A DNA stretch of 64,000 nt from Ascaphus truei (lineage: Eukaryota > Chordata > Amphibia > Anura > Ascaphidae): assembly GCA_036426205.1 (NCBI GenBank), contig CM071568.1, forward strand, positions 41,356,784 to 41,420,783, in the 5' to 3' direction. Position 1 is the stretch's first letter. Each line of letters opens with the position of its first letter. A program made the translations under genes and the position numbers. The notes under the pieces were generated by a model that saw only the letters and a program-made list of their open reading frames with translations, made no database searches and had not been told where the DNA came from. This document shows, one piece after another, positions 21,481 through 31,627 of this stretch.

Positions 21481-21852
21481 CCATAGTAGAGGTACAGAAC
21501 GCTATGCACTGTGAACTGCAGGAAGCAAAATACCTCATTGCGAAGTTAAAACAAAAAGAAAAGGACATGGACAATAGATCGAGAAGGAACAATGTGAGGA
21601 TAAATGGTATTCCAGAGGGGGTGGAGGATTTGGAGTTACATCTACATAGACTGTTCATCTCCCTAATACCAAATACAGAAATGTTCCATAAGGACAGAGC
21701 GCACAGAGATCTACATCCAAGACCAAGAACAGGGGAGAACCCACGGGATGTAATCCTAAAGTTCCATTACATTTAAAGCAAAGGAAGATCTGCTGAGAGC
21801 TACGAGAAGGATGAAAACAGTAGCCTTCGATGAGATAACTCTAATGATTTCC
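21481..21852 (+). pseudogene. L1 LINE ORF1 remnant, upstream part
   Basis: The frame 21504-21776 encodes the RRM-type region of an L1 ORF1 protein: a short coiled segment, then DNRSRRNNVRINGIPEGVED (about 21570-21629) and further DRAHRDLHPRP and GENPRDVILKFHY. After a frameshift the frame resumes with KEDLLRATRRMK. ORF1 protein binds the LINE RNA. The ORF is interrupted at 21852 by chromovirus 1 and resumes at 28526. Confidence 0.8.
21848..21852. repeat. Target-site duplication TTTCC of chromovirus 1 (left)
   Basis: TTTCC here and at 28526-28530 flank the two LTR ends exactly. Confidence 0.9.
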
Positions 21853-22654
21853 TGTTACGCCGGTGCTGCCCGCAGACCAGACTGGTCCCTTATACTGAGG
21901 TGGGAACGTATATGTGCACGCACCAGCAGCAGAAGGAGCGTGTCCGGAGTGTGGTGTTTTGGCGTTGCCAGCCCAGGTGTGAACAGGTGTAGCAATACTT
22001 GCCGGTACCAGTACTGAAGAAGCGAAGTGGTTGCCGTTAGCCAAAGGTCGGGGAGAGAGAGATCCGGAAGGTCAAGGTCCAAGCTGAGGTCGAGGGATGG
22101 AAGAAGCTTCAGGGTCGAGAGGGAGCCGGGATCCAGAGCCAGGTAAGTACGTCCGCCAAGCCGGGTCGTAACCTGAATGCACGAAGACACAGGGAGAGCC
22201 AGAATAGACGTCTGTAGCAGAGACTATGTCAAGCGATGTGAGAGAGGCAGAACAGGCATTAAGTACTGTGGCTGACCAATGGTTAACGGAGGCAGGCCTG
22301 GAGGAGCCCTAGGAGCAGTCCAGGATTGGTTTCCATAATAGGCTGCCAGGTGATAAGGTTTAGGGTTAACTAGTAACCAGCATGTGGGAGGGAGGTGTGG
22401 CTTCACTGCAAGAGCAGTGAATAAATTAGCTGGTGCTGGAATGTGTTCCGTAACAGCAGGGGATGCGCGCGCGCGCAGAAGCAACGGCAGGCAGCCGAGC
22501 ACCAGCCCCGCGCGGGGCAGCAGCAGCCCGACGGGGAGGACGGGGAAGTCCCCTCAGCAGGGAGGCCGGGCGAGGAGGGAGCCGCACAGCCGTGGGAGTG
22601 GACAGAGGTCAGGGGAGGTCACGCTGCGACCAACGTGACCCCCGAGTCCTCACA
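21853..22654 (-). repeat. Chromovirus 1, 3' LTR
   Basis: In plus orientation it runs from TGTTACGCC to CCTCACA, 802 bp, and matches 27737-28525. The sequence that corresponds to the RNA start reads 'tatgtcaagc' here against 'tatgtcgagc' in the 5' LTR. Confidence 0.95.
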
Positions 22655-22963
22655 GTACCCCCCCCCTTCAGGGTCGGCCTCAAGACGATCCTTCCATGGC
22701 TTGGATGGAAACTTTTTCCGGAAGCGTTTAAGAAGTCCTGGTGCGTGGATGTCGTTAAGAGGTACCCAAGACCTCTCCTCGGGTCCGAAACCCTTCCAAT
22801 GAACCAAGAAATGGACTTTCCCTTTGGAGAGATGGGAATCTAGTATGGTCTGGACCTCGTACTCTTCATTGCCCTGTATGATCACAGGATCTGGTTTAAG
22901 AGTGTGGTCCGGGAACAGAGGGCTAGAGATGAACGGTTTAAAAAAGTGATGTATGGAAAACAT
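22619..22963 (-). pseudogene. Chromovirus 1 integrase C-terminal chromodomain
   Basis: The minus-strand frame holds a chromodomain: EYEVQTILDSHL, then FLVHWKGFGPEERSWVP and LLKRF. The aromatic residues of EYEV and W-x-G are those of chromodomains that bind methylated histone tails, and chromoviruses are thought to use this to steer integration to heterochromatin. A stop at 22938 in the frame coming from the integrase and a shift to this frame separate it from the rest of Pol. The frame runs over the polypurine tract into the 3' LTR. Confidence 0.85.
22658..22669 (-). promoter_or_regulatory. Chromovirus 1 polypurine tract
   Basis: On the minus strand the sequence before the 3' LTR is GAAGGGGGGGGG followed by TAC and the LTR. 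This is the expected primer site for plus-strand DNA. Confidence 0.85.
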
Positions 22964-23095
22964 TAGGAATACGCATGCTTGGGGGTAGTTGAAGACGGAA
23001 AGCCACCGGGTTAACCTGCTCCATGATAGGAAATGGCCCCAGAAAGCTAGGAGTCAATTTGGGGGAAGGGGTTTTGAGGCGGATATTTTTAGTAG

Positions 23096-23935
23096 ACAAC
23101 CTTCTAAAACCTGTCGCTTTTTCCTTCGCAATATAACAAAGATACGCCCTTTCCTCTGTTGCTCGACTGCTAAAACTCTGACTCAGGCCCTCATTCTCTC
23201 CCGTCTTGATTACTGTAACCTCCTGCTGTCCGGCCTTCCTGCCTCTCACCTGTCTCCCCTACAATCTATCCTTAACGCTGCTGCCAGAATCACTCTACTC
23301 TTTCCCAGATCTGTCTCAGCATCTCCCCTCATGAAATCCCTCTCCTGGCTTCCGATCAAATCCCGCATCTCACACTCCATTCTTCTCCTCACTTTTAAAG
23401 CTTTACACTCTTCTGCCCCTCCTTACATCTCAGGCCTAATTTCTCGTTATGCACCATCCAGACTCTTTCGTTCTTCTCAAGGATGTCTTCTTTCTACCCC
23501 CTTTGTATCTAAAGCCCTCTCCCGCCTTAAACCTTTTTCATTGACTGCCCCTCACCTCTGGAATGCCCTTCCCCTCAGTACCCGACTAGCACCCTCTCTA
23601 TCCCCCTTTAAGACCCACCTTAAGACACACTTGCTTAAAGAAGCATATGAATAGCACTGTGGCTATTCTGAACACATGGCACATAAAGCTTGGCCCCCTG
23701 CAGATGCACTTACCAGAACTCCTTCCTACTGTCTCTGTACGTTCTCCCTACCTACCAATTAGACTGTAAGCTCCTCGGAGCAGGGACTCCTCTTCCTTAA
23801 TGTCTAAAGCACTTATTCCCATGATCTGTTATTTATATTATCTGTTATTTATTGGATTACCACATGTATTACTGCTGTGTAGCGCTATGTACATTAATGG
23901 CGCTATATAAATAAAGACATACAATACAATACAAC
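23096..23935 (+). mobile_element. L2-type LINE 3' end inserted in the chromovirus 1 integrase
   Basis: The body (23102-23929) matches the L2-type LINE at 264-1103, including the frame for the reverse transcriptase C-terminus (to 23654), the 'gactgtaagctcctcgg' box and the ACAAT tail. It is 5'-truncated. ACAACC occurs at both junctions (23096-23101 and 23930-23935), although part of the right copy could be LINE tail. The integrase reading is interrupted after GDKVWL and resumes with STKNIRL, so the insertion removed nothing. It postdates the chromovirus. Confidence 0.9.
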
Positions 23936-25673
23936 CAAACCTTGTCCCCTGGTTTGTAGTTGGGTGCAGGTCGGCGACAGCGGTCAGCCTGGACTTTAGA
24001 AGACAGGGAGGCCCTTTGAAGTGCAGATTGAATTCTGGCCCAGGAGTCCTGTAGGTGGGAGATGTGTTCATCCATAGCTGGAACTCCAAAGGAGATCTTG
24101 GAAATAGGTAGGCAAGCCGGTGATAGCCGTAATTAATAAAGAAAGGTGTCTCACCAGTGGATTCATTCCTGGTGGAATTAAAGGCATACTCAGACCAGGA
24201 AAGCAATTCCGTCCAGTCATCCTGGGAGTCAGAGACGAAGCACCTTAAATACTTCTCGAGAGATTGATTGACCCTCTCGGTCTGTCCATTAGACTGAGGG
24301 TAATAACCCAAAGAGAAGGAGGAAGCAATGCCCAGTCTTCTTGTGAAGGATCTCCAGAATCTGGAAACAAATTGGGAGCCACGATCCGATACGATGGATG
24401 TGGGTATGCCATGGATCCGGAAAATTTCTTTGGAGAAAATATCGGCTAGGGCTGGTGAGGAGGGTAATCCTTTGAGAGGAATAAAGGGTGCCATCTTGGA
24501 AAACCGATCCACGACTACTAGAATAGTGTTCATGCCATTCGACCTAGGCAATTCAACAATAAAATCCATGGATATGTGGGACCAGGGGCGTTCCGGGATG
24601 GATAAGGGCAAAAGAAGACCATGGGGTCTCTGGCGAGGAATCTTGTTGCGTGCACATACCGGACAGGCCCGGGTAAACTCAAGAATAGATTTGGCCATAT
24701 TGGGCCACCAAAAGGTACAACGGATGAGATCCAAAATCTTCTTGTAGCCTGGGTGTCCTGCCGATCGGGAAGCATGTCCCCATTCCAGAATCTCTGGAAT
24801 AAACTTGGCCTCCACGTATAAGGTATCCTTCGGGATCTCAAGATCGCTAGGAAGGTGGCTTTGAGACTTGATGATCCTCTCAAGATTTTTGAATGTAGCG
24901 ACCGCGAGGATTTTTTGTTTGGGTAGGATAGACTCTGAAGTTTTCTCTGGTCTCTCATCAGAAGAATATTGTCTAGAGAGAGCATCCACCTTGACGTTTT
25001 TAGTGCCGGGAATGTAAGACAAAATAAAATTAAACCTGGAGAAAAATAACGACCAGCGGGCTTGGCGGGGGCCTAAGCGACGGGCATTCTCGATGTATAA
25101 AAGATTTTTGTGGTCCGTGACAATAGTGAACGGCTCTTTTGACCCCTCCAACAGATGTCTCCATTCCTGAAGTGCCAACTTGACGGCCAAAAGTTCTCCA
25201 TTGCCCACATCAAAGTTCCTCTCAGCTGGGGAAAACTTCTTCGAGAAAAAAACGCAAGGGTGAAGTTTATCCTGGGGAGAAATTTTTGGGGATAGGACAG
25301 CGCCGGCCCTGCAGTCTGAAGTATCTACCTCTAGGGTGAAAGAACAATTAGTGTCCGGGTGTCGAAGGATGGGAGCTGAGACAAAAGCTTGTTTTAGTGT
25401 TTCAAAAGCTATGACTGCCTCAGGAGACCAAGACGAAGGATCAGCTCCTTTTTGGGTCAGTGCTGTGATCGGGGCGATGATTGTGGAGAAGTTACGAATA
25501 AACTTCCGGTAATAATTGGAAAAGCCTAGGAACCGCTGAATAGACTTGAGGGAGTTAGGTTGCGGCCAATCAATTACGGCTTTAAGTTTCTCAAGATCCA
25601 TGGCCAATCCCGTGTTGGAAATAATGTATCCCAGAAAAGAGGTGGTAGACTGGTGAAAGAGACATTTCTCCAT
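23936..25673 (-). pseudogene. Chromovirus 1 pol: end of reverse transcriptase, RNase H, integrase
   Basis: A single long minus-strand frame of about 579 codons up to the LINE insertion. In order: reverse transcriptase end (IQRFLGFSNYYRKFI), RNase H (LEVDTSDCRAGAVL, ERNFDVGNGELLAVKLAL, FTIVTDHKNL), integrase zinc-binding region (GHPGYKKILD, CPVCARNK), and integrase core with catalytic Asp in SMDFIVELPRS, Asp in IVSDRGSQF and Glu in NGQTERVNQ. All three integrase acidic residues are kept. The frame is closed upstream by a stop after RENR at about 25681-25683 and broken downstream by the LINE. Confidence 0.9.
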
Positions 25674-26807
25674 CTTGGCAAACTAACGGTTCTCTCGGAG
25701 ACGGGAGAGTACAAACTTGGTATGGATGATATGGTCCTATAGATTTTTGGAAAAGATAAGGATGTCATCCAAATAAACAATTACAAACTGATTAAGGACA
25801 TCCCGAAAGACGTCGTTGATAAAGTCCTAAAAACCCGCCGGAGCGTTGCATAATCCGAAAGGCATCACGAGATACTCGTAGTGGCCGCTACGGGTGTTGA
25901 AGGCAGTCTTCCATTCGTCGCCCTCCCGGATGCGAATGAGATTATACGCCCCGCGAAGGTCGAGCTTGGAGAACACGTTAGCACCTTGAAGTCTGTCGAA
26001 TAATTCAGAAATGAGAGGAAGTGGGTAAATCAATACACGGTCTGAGAGTACCGTCCTTTTTCTTGACGAAGAAGAAGCCAGCTCCTGTGGGTGAATTGGA
26101 GTGCCGAATAAAGCCCGGTTTAAGGTTCTCACGGATATATTCGTTCATGGCTTCCGTCTCAGGAAGAGAGAGGGGGTAGGATTTGGATTTGGGCAATGTG
26201 TATCCAGGTACCAAGTCTATAGGACAATCGTAAGATCTGTGATGAGGTAGTAGTTCAGATTGGATTTTGCAGAAGACATCCAGAGAAGCAGCATACTCCC
26301 CTAGGGTTGGATGCATTGGCCACAGTCGAGGCGGAAGTACGGCTGGTGGAAACGGCTCCTCCGACCTCGACCTCCAAGCAATAGGATCTTGGGATGTCCA
26401 GTTGATGTGAGGATTGTGCTTCTGTAACCAGGGTAAGCCTAGAGTGACCGGAGTTCCGGGGGCGTGGATTACATCAAAGGCCAAGGTCTCCTTGTGTGAA
26501 TGAGAGGAAAGGTTGATGGGCCAAGTCTCCAAGGAAATATATGCCAGGGTGAGCGGACCCTCATCAATCCCGACCAAGGCAACGGGAGACTTCTTCCTAA
26601 CGAGTGGAATCTGGTTCTTTTCAGAGAAGGCTTGGTCTATGAAATTTCCTCCCACGCCGGAATCGATGAATGCTGCAGTGGAGGTATGGAAGGTAGGACC
26701 CGAGAGAGAGACAGGAATGGTCAATTTCTTGGGAAGTTCCTTCCTGGAAAGGGGACAAGGAGATTTAGCACCCAGGGAGAGCCCCTTCGTACTCACTGGG
26801 TTTGGTC
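25674..26807 (-). pseudogene. Chromovirus 1 pol: protease and reverse transcriptase, disabled
   Basis: After the -1 shift site the frame encodes the protease with [13 protein letters not shown] (Asp-Ser-Gly) near 26641-26680 and runs into the reverse transcriptase up to RPCID. There a short deletion removes the segment that should follow and shifts frame, and the reading resumes at [13 protein letters not shown] (about 26000-26040). [10 protein letters not shown] is followed by a TAG at 25827-25829. The catalytic YLDD is still readable at 25764-25775, then a second TAG follows at 25740-25742. Both TAGs stand where related elements have Gln. The enzyme cannot be made from this copy. Confidence 0.88.
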
Positions 26808-27734
26808 GTTTCCCGGGCGTAGAGGACATTCACGGATCAGATGCTCGGAGGATCCGCAGTAATAACATAATCCATCGACTTGGCGAGCTTGCTGTATTGG
26901 TGTCCGGGAACGCTGGACTCCAAGTTGCATCGGCTCCGGAGCCTCCAAAGCGGGTAGCGGGGAGACAGCAGGTCCTGTGGTTGGAGAGAATCTCGGAAAA
27001 GGAGCACGGAAGGGTGTAAATCGGGGAAGCTGGCGTTGGAGGCGACGTACCTGAAGGCGCTGATCAACTCGATTGGCCTGGGAGATGAGTTCCTCCAGAA
27101 GCCCTGGCCTGGGTTGTGAGGCGAGCTCGTCCTTGACGGAATCCGTTAAGCCTCGCCAGAAGACTGAGACTAAAGCCTCCTGACCCCATCGTGTCTCAGC
27201 TGCTATGGTCCTGAACTCCAAGGCGTACTGGGCCACGGAACGACGTCCCTGGGAAAGTTCAAGCAAAGAGTCAGAGGCAGTTTCTTGGCGTGCGGGGGTA
27301 TCGAAGACCTGTCGAAAGTCTCGTCTAAAGGCTGCGTAATCATGGGTGATATCTGGACGGAGTTCCCAAATTGGGGAGGCCCATGCCAGTGCTTTCCCTG
27401 TAAGCAGGCTGTACACATATGCCACTTTCTTGCGACCAGTGGAGTACTGCTGTGGAGCCATCTCAAACTGGATCTCGCACTGATTGAGAAAACCACGACA
27501 GCCGTGTGGATCCCCTGCATACGGTTTAGGTGCCGGGATCTTCGGGCCAGAAGTCGCGGCAGTACCCGGTTCTGGCGACAGTGGCGGTGCGGTCCCAGGT
27601 GGTGCCTGAAAAGAAACGTCCTGTACCTGTTGAGTGAGGAGAGCCATTTGGTCAGTTAGGGCCTGGACTTGTTGATACATGGCCGTCATCATGGAGGCCA
27701 TGTCAGTCTGGTCTGCGTCTTGTGGGCTCGACAT
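26793..27734 (-). CDS. Chromovirus 1 gag (313 aa, intact)
   Basis: An intact frame from the ATG at 27732-27734 to the stop at 26793-26795. The N-terminal third has a Met/Gln-rich coiled-coil-like helix ([20 protein letters not shown]), then a Pro-rich linker, then the Gag capsid region of sushi-type retrotransposons ([59 protein letters not shown]). It ends with one CCHC zinc knuckle, [14 protein letters not shown] (about residues 290-303), which binds RNA. The start lies only a few bases from the 5' LTR, so it overlaps the primer binding site. Sushi-type Gag is the ancestor of the mammalian PEG10/RTL genes, but nothing suggests domestication here. Confidence 0.93.
   Translation of the reverse strand: MSSPQDADQTDMASMMTAMYQQVQALTDQMALLTQQVQDVSFQAPPGTAPPLSPEPGTAATSGPKIPAPKPYAGDPHGCRGFLNQCEIQFEMAPQQYSTGRKKVAYVYSLLTGKALAWASPIWELRPDITHDYAAFRRDFRQVFDTPARQETASDSLLELSQGRRSVAQYALEFRTIAAETRWGQEALVSVFWRGLTDSVKDELASQPRPGLLEELISQANRVDQRLQVRRLQRQLPRFTPFRAPFPRFSPTTGPAVSPLPALEAPEPMQLGVQRSRTPIQQARQVDGLCYYCGSSEHLIRECPLRPGNDQTQ
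26808..26814 (-). promoter_or_regulatory. GGGAAAC -1 ribosomal frameshift heptamer
   Basis: On the minus strand the end of gag reads CCG GGA AAC, so the heptamer sits as G GGA AAC in the gag frame, the correct phase for simultaneous slippage. Slipping back one base enters the pol frame ([11 protein letters not shown]). The gag stop lies 13 bases further on. GGGAAAC is the slippery site known from PEG10, a sushi-derived gene. A stimulatory RNA structure downstream was not checked. Confidence 0.88.
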
Positions 27735-27735
27735 A
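27726..27735 (-). promoter_or_regulatory. Self-priming primer binding site of chromovirus 1
   Basis: On the minus strand, TATGTCGAGC follows the 5' LTR with one base between. It is the exact reverse complement of GCTCGACATA at 28107-28098 in the LTR. In the Tf1/sushi group the 5' end of the RNA folds onto this site and primes reverse transcription without a tRNA. The site overlaps the gag start codon. Confidence 0.85.
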
Positions 27736-27736
27736 A

Positions 27737-28525
27737 TGTTACGCCGGTGCTGCCCGCAGACCAGACTCGTCCCTTATACTGAGGTGGGGATGTATATGGG
27801 CATGCACCCGCAGCAGAAGGAGCATGGTGTGTTGGCGTTGCCAGGCCAGATGTGAACAGGTGTAGCAATACTTGCCGGTACCGGTACTGAAGAAACAAAG
27901 TGGTTGCCGTTAGCCAAAGGTCGGGGAGAGAGAGATCCGGAAGGTCGAGGTCCAAGCTGAGGTCGAGGGATGGAAGAAGCTGCAGGGTCGAGAGGGAGCC
28001 AGGATCCAGAGCCAGGTAAGTACATCCGCCAAGCCGGGTCGTAACCTGAATGCACGAAGACAAAGGGAGAGCCAGAATAGACGTCTGTAGCAGAGACTAT
28101 GTCGAGCGATGTGAGAGAGGCAGAACAGGCATTAAGTACTGTGGCTGACCAATGGTTAACAGAGGCAGGCCTGGAGGAGCCCTAGGAGCAGTCCAGGATT
28201 GGTTTCCATAATAGGCTGCCAGGTGATAAGGTTTAGGGTTAACTAGAAACCAGCGTGTGGGAGGGAGGTGTGGCTTCACTGCAAGAGCAGTGAATAAATT
28301 AGCTGGTGCTGGAATGTGTTCCGTAACAGCAGGGGATGCGCGCGCAGAAGCAACACGGCAGGCAGCCGAGCACCAGCCCCGCGTGGGGCAGCAGCAGCCC
28401 GACGGGGAGGACGGGGAAGTCCCCTCAGCAGGGAGACCGGGCGAGGAGGGAGCCGCACAGCCGCGAGAGTGGACAGAGGTGAGGGAAGGTCACGCTGTGA
28501 CCGACGTGACCCCCGAGTCCTCACA
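27737..28525 (-). repeat. Chromovirus 1, 5' LTR
   Basis: 789 bp, in minus orientation from TGTGAGGACTCG to GGCGTAACA. The predicted RNA start is at 28107, at the self-priming complement, about 27-30 bp after a TA-rich 'tacttaatg' (28137-28129) that could act as a weak TATA box. The outer 200 bp are GC-rich with CpG-containing repeats ('cgcgcg'). Confidence 0.95.
28098..28107 (-). promoter_or_regulatory. Predicted transcript 5' end (self-primer) of chromovirus 1
   Basis: GCTCGACATA on the minus strand pairs perfectly over ten bases with the primer site at 27726-27735. This position defines the start of the R region by analogy with Tf1. Confidence 0.75.
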
Positions 28526-28760
28526 TTTCCCTAGATCTCTGACCTTCAACGCTGGCATGCAAAAGGGAAATGAAGTAAGTTATGAAGAAATTGAGGAGGA
28601 AAAATATAAAATACAAGTGGGATTTCCCCTTGATCGTACAGCATAATGGCCAGCAGCACCAGGACAGAACACCAGCAGAGGGAGAGATGCTCCTGGAGAA
28701 GTTGGGCCTGCAAAGACGAGATTAAGGGTCTCCCCACGTAAAGAGCAACAAACCCCAGCC
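28526..28760 (+). pseudogene. L1 LINE ORF1 remnant, downstream part
   Basis: After the right TTTCC the L1 ORF1 reading resumes: a degenerate ISLDL block, then in frame NIKYKWDFPLIVQHNG, DRTPAEGE and LLEKLGL, the C-terminal domain of L1 ORF1 proteins. Stop codons are present. Together with 21481-21852 this shows that chromovirus 1 landed inside the L1. Confidence 0.75.
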
Positions 28761-29589
28761 ATGTAGAAGCCCTGGAAGCACGTGGCGAAGGGCTAAAAGA
28801 TCGAAACATGCTGCAGGACATCCATGTTTCACCAGAGGTGACAGAGATATCCCCAAGAAAGAGACATTCAAAATAAATACTGTGCGTTTAGATGGGGCTG
28901 TGTGAAGGCAGAACTCCCTGACAGGCATCCAGAAAATAAGAAGAATACAAATATGGACAGTAAGACCTGAAAATTTATAGGGAGAGAAGCCCACTCAATG
29001 AGTAGTACGAAAGGAGTTGGTAACTACTGTATATCAACACAGTTTACAGGTTATTTAGAGACATGTATTTATTTATTTTAAATTGATGAGATTTTAAGGT
29101 ATAAGATTTTTTAAGGTTAAAGATGCAATGGTATAGAAAGTTAGAAAGCTGAGGCATAAATTAGCTACATATGCCAAATCGCCACAGAATAGTGGTAAAG
29201 AGAGGAAAATTAAAATTGCAAAGTAGCTTGAGCATGTGTCCCCTTCACCTCCTCCTCCCGCCCCCTTCCCCCCCCCCCCCCCCCAAAAAAAAGCCTTGCC
29301 CTCTCCCCCGTTTTTTTTCCAGTTAGGCTGGGAAAGAGATCTGACAATAGAGTCCAGGTCTCCCCCTTTTTTGTCCCCCCTCCATCCCCATTCCCTTCCC
29401 TTTACCCAGTTGCCCTAACAGCACAGGTGGCTCGGAAAGTCAGTGCAGAATAATATAGTAAATGCAATGTGACGGTATGGAAACAAAGACAGCATAAAGT
29501 GAGTTAACTCTTGATTATCACACTAACATAATATACATAAACATAGCCCACGTACAGAGACATGTCATATAAAATAATATCACACAATG
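28761..29589 (+). other. L1 inter-ORF region, low-complexity C-run
   Basis: This stretch lies between the ORF1 and ORF2 remnants of the L1. It includes AT-rich sequence and a poly-C/poly-A run (29266-29290). The Pro-rich frame at 29236-29418 results from that run. Confidence 0.45.
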
Positions 29590-30346
29590 TGAAGGAACTA
29601 AATTGTCCCAAAAAACGTAAAGTGGCTTTCATGAAATATAAAAGGAGAGGGGTAGACATCCTCCTCTTGCAGGAGACCAATTTCAGAACAAATTCCACAC
29701 CTCTTCCTCCATAGAGAAAAAGAAGACAATGTCTATACTGGTCAGTAGAAACATTCCCTACTAGATGAGAAAAGGACAGATAAAGAAGGGAGATATTTCA
29801 TTATAACGGGCACAATACATAATAAAGATATCACCATAGCAACACTATATGTGCCAAATACGTACAGTACATACTAAGTTCTTCTAAACATTCTTCAATG
29901 ATCTAGGAAAGATTGAAGGGGGAGAGTCCTGGTGGGAGGGGACTTTAACCTTGTTATGAACAGACATCTAAACAGATCTAAGCACCAGGAGGCTACAGGA
30001 TACAACCAGAGTGGTGACACAGCACCCAAATCCTTTAACACTCTGCTACAGCAACATGCTTTGGTAGATGTCTGGAGACCCCTGAATCCAAGTAAACTAG
30101 ATGACAATTCTACTCGAACCCAAACAAAATCTATTATAGAACAGATCACATGAGGTGGATTCGGGTACCTTTCCACTAGTACTGGAGGCGCAGATTCATC
30201 CAATCACCTGGTTGGACCTTGCAAATATTTAAATAAGCTCGAGGAGGCAGCACATTAACTCACAGCCATACTCATTGAGGTTGAACAACTCCATGCTCAA
30301 TATACAGATGTGGTCGCCAGTGCTCTCCGACTAGCCCTGGAAAATC
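29590..30346 (+). pseudogene. L1 LINE ORF2, endonuclease region remnant
   Basis: Frame-broken L1 ORF2 N-terminus: KRRGVDILLLQETNF (about 29640-29685, including the catalytic Glu of the APE-type endonuclease), GRYFIITGTIHNKDITIATL and YVPNTY, then VGGDFNLVMNRHLNRS (about 29930-29980, with the conserved Asp and Asn). A frame break follows after about 30150, and short recognisable pieces continue to 30346. The endonuclease nicks target DNA for LINE insertion. This copy is inactive. Confidence 0.8.
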
Positions 30347-30348
30347 TA

Positions 30349-30530
30349 GGAAAATCTGTGGCTATCTCATAGATATGCTGTAACATTTCAGTGAGATTTC
30401 TTCAGCCAGACTAATGGTCCATCGAATTAACACAGCAGAGGTCCCATGCATTTGAATGGGACTGAAGGGACCCACGCTGTGTTAATCTGATGGGCCATTA
30501 GTCTGGCTGCAGAAATATCACAGATTTTCC
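30349..30530. mobile_element. TA-flanked MITE in the L1
   Basis: A 182 bp inverted-repeat element with ends 'ggaaaatctgtg' and 'cacagattttcc', an inner inverted pair 'agactaatgg' with 'ccattagtct' and a central palindrome around 'gtcccatgcatttgaatggg'. It is flanked by TA on both sides (30347-30348, 30531-30532), which fits a Tc1/mariner-type target duplication. No coding content. Confidence 0.65.
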
Positions 30531-30540
30531 TAAGGCTAGC

Positions 30541-30741
30541 CAGAGAGCATGGCGACCACATCTGTACTAGAGATGGTAAAAACCATATTTCGGGAGTTTG
30601 AGGTATACTTCTCTATGACAGACATCTCACAGACAGTGTTCTGGATGGCCCATAAGGCAGTCATTAGGGGAGTGCTGATAAACATAGCATCTAGGACAAA
30701 AAGAGAAAGACAGGTAAAACACTAGCACTCATAAAATAATT
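30541..30741 (+). repeat. L1 ORF2 segment, duplicated copy 1
   Basis: This ~200 bp piece of L1 ORF2 is repeated at 31628-31837. Copy 1 lacks nine bases present in copy 2 ('atcaaagta' at 31706-31714) and otherwise differs very little. The two copies flank the Penelope-like insertion. Confidence 0.9.
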
Positions 30742-31627
30742 AGTGAAAAAGAGAAACTATACTACAACCAAGCGCTCAACCTATTGTGAATTATGTGTAC
30801 AATAAATTTTAGTGAACAACAAGTGAAGATAAATTAAATAAATGTGACGATTAGTGTGTCCAGACGTGATAAGGATAAACACTAAACACAATAGTCCACA
30901 AACCACCAAATTAGGGGAGGGTATGGGAATGGGCTGCCTAGGACTATAAACAAGCTATTCCATATAGCTATAAACAGAAGTGTTAGTACAGAGAGCAAAG
31001 TCCTTGGCGCACTATCAAGTGCGTGAACCTGATAAAATAGTCCTGTTGTTGAAGAACTAGTTGGAAAATGTCCACAGTCTGACCTCCTGGTTTCCTTCTG
31101 ATATTTATTTATCTGCAATCAAAGAGAACAGGAGACCATTGCGCAGTATCTCATGTGAATTGAAGCCTCATCCACACAGCTGCTAGATACTTACATCTAG
31201 ATGGGTATATGCAGGCCTTGAAAGGTATCTTTAGACCGGAGGTTGGTATCTCTCACCGGGTTCCCCACTGGTGATGCTCCCGCTCCACAGATGGCCGATT
31301 CGCCCAATGGTACACAAGAGATAAAATGCCAAGTAGTGTGGTGCAGTACAATTTAATAAAACAATAAAAAGACCAACATTTGATGCACTCACATGCTAGA
31401 TGATCTAACTGCACGATTTACAATGTGCCGTCCGCAAGCATGAGGGGCTGAACCGTGGTGTGTGTGGAGGCTGGATCCTGCGTGTATCTCTTCCTCGCGG
31501 CTGCAAATCGGAGCGCCAGGTCCACCTCAGATAACGTCACCTCCAACAGCAACCTCCTCAGCTGGTACTGGCACGTAGCAATGCGTGCAGCTAAGCTCCA
31601 CCCTACGCGCGTTTCGTGACTCTCCGT
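30742..31627 (-). mobile_element. Penelope-like terminal repeat insertion (probable)
   Basis: An 886 bp non-L1 segment. Read on the minus strand it begins with 'tgacggagagtcacgaaac' (31627-31609) and 'gcgcgtaggg', a degenerate hammerhead-type core, and ends after 'gttgagcgcttggttgta' in a T-rich stretch. The layout matches the piece at 13174-13640. No protein motif is present. It is flanked by an unusually long ~200 bp direct duplication of L1 sequence. Confidence 0.5.

Larger units (their letters stand above)
21853..28525 (-). mobile_element. Chromovirus 1: Tf1/sushi-type Ty3/gypsy LTR retrotransposon
   Basis: A near full-length chromovirus on the minus strand: 5' LTR 27737-28525, self-priming primer site 27726-27735, gag, -1 frameshift site, protease, reverse transcriptase, RNase H, integrase with C-terminal chromodomain, polypurine tract 22658-22669, 3' LTR 21853-22654, and a 5 bp TTTCC target duplication. 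It interrupts an L1 ORF1. It is disabled by a deletion and stop codons in the reverse transcriptase and by an L2-type LINE inserted in the integrase region (23102-23929). The LTRs differ by point changes and by a small indel around 21938-21965, so the insertion is not very recent. Low-level production of Gag alone would be the most it could do. Confidence 0.95.

Noticed and set aside
22989..23654. 221-codon frame as one protein
   Set aside because: Its first ~38 codons are antisense chromovirus sequence joined by chance to the LINE reverse transcriptase frame at 23102.
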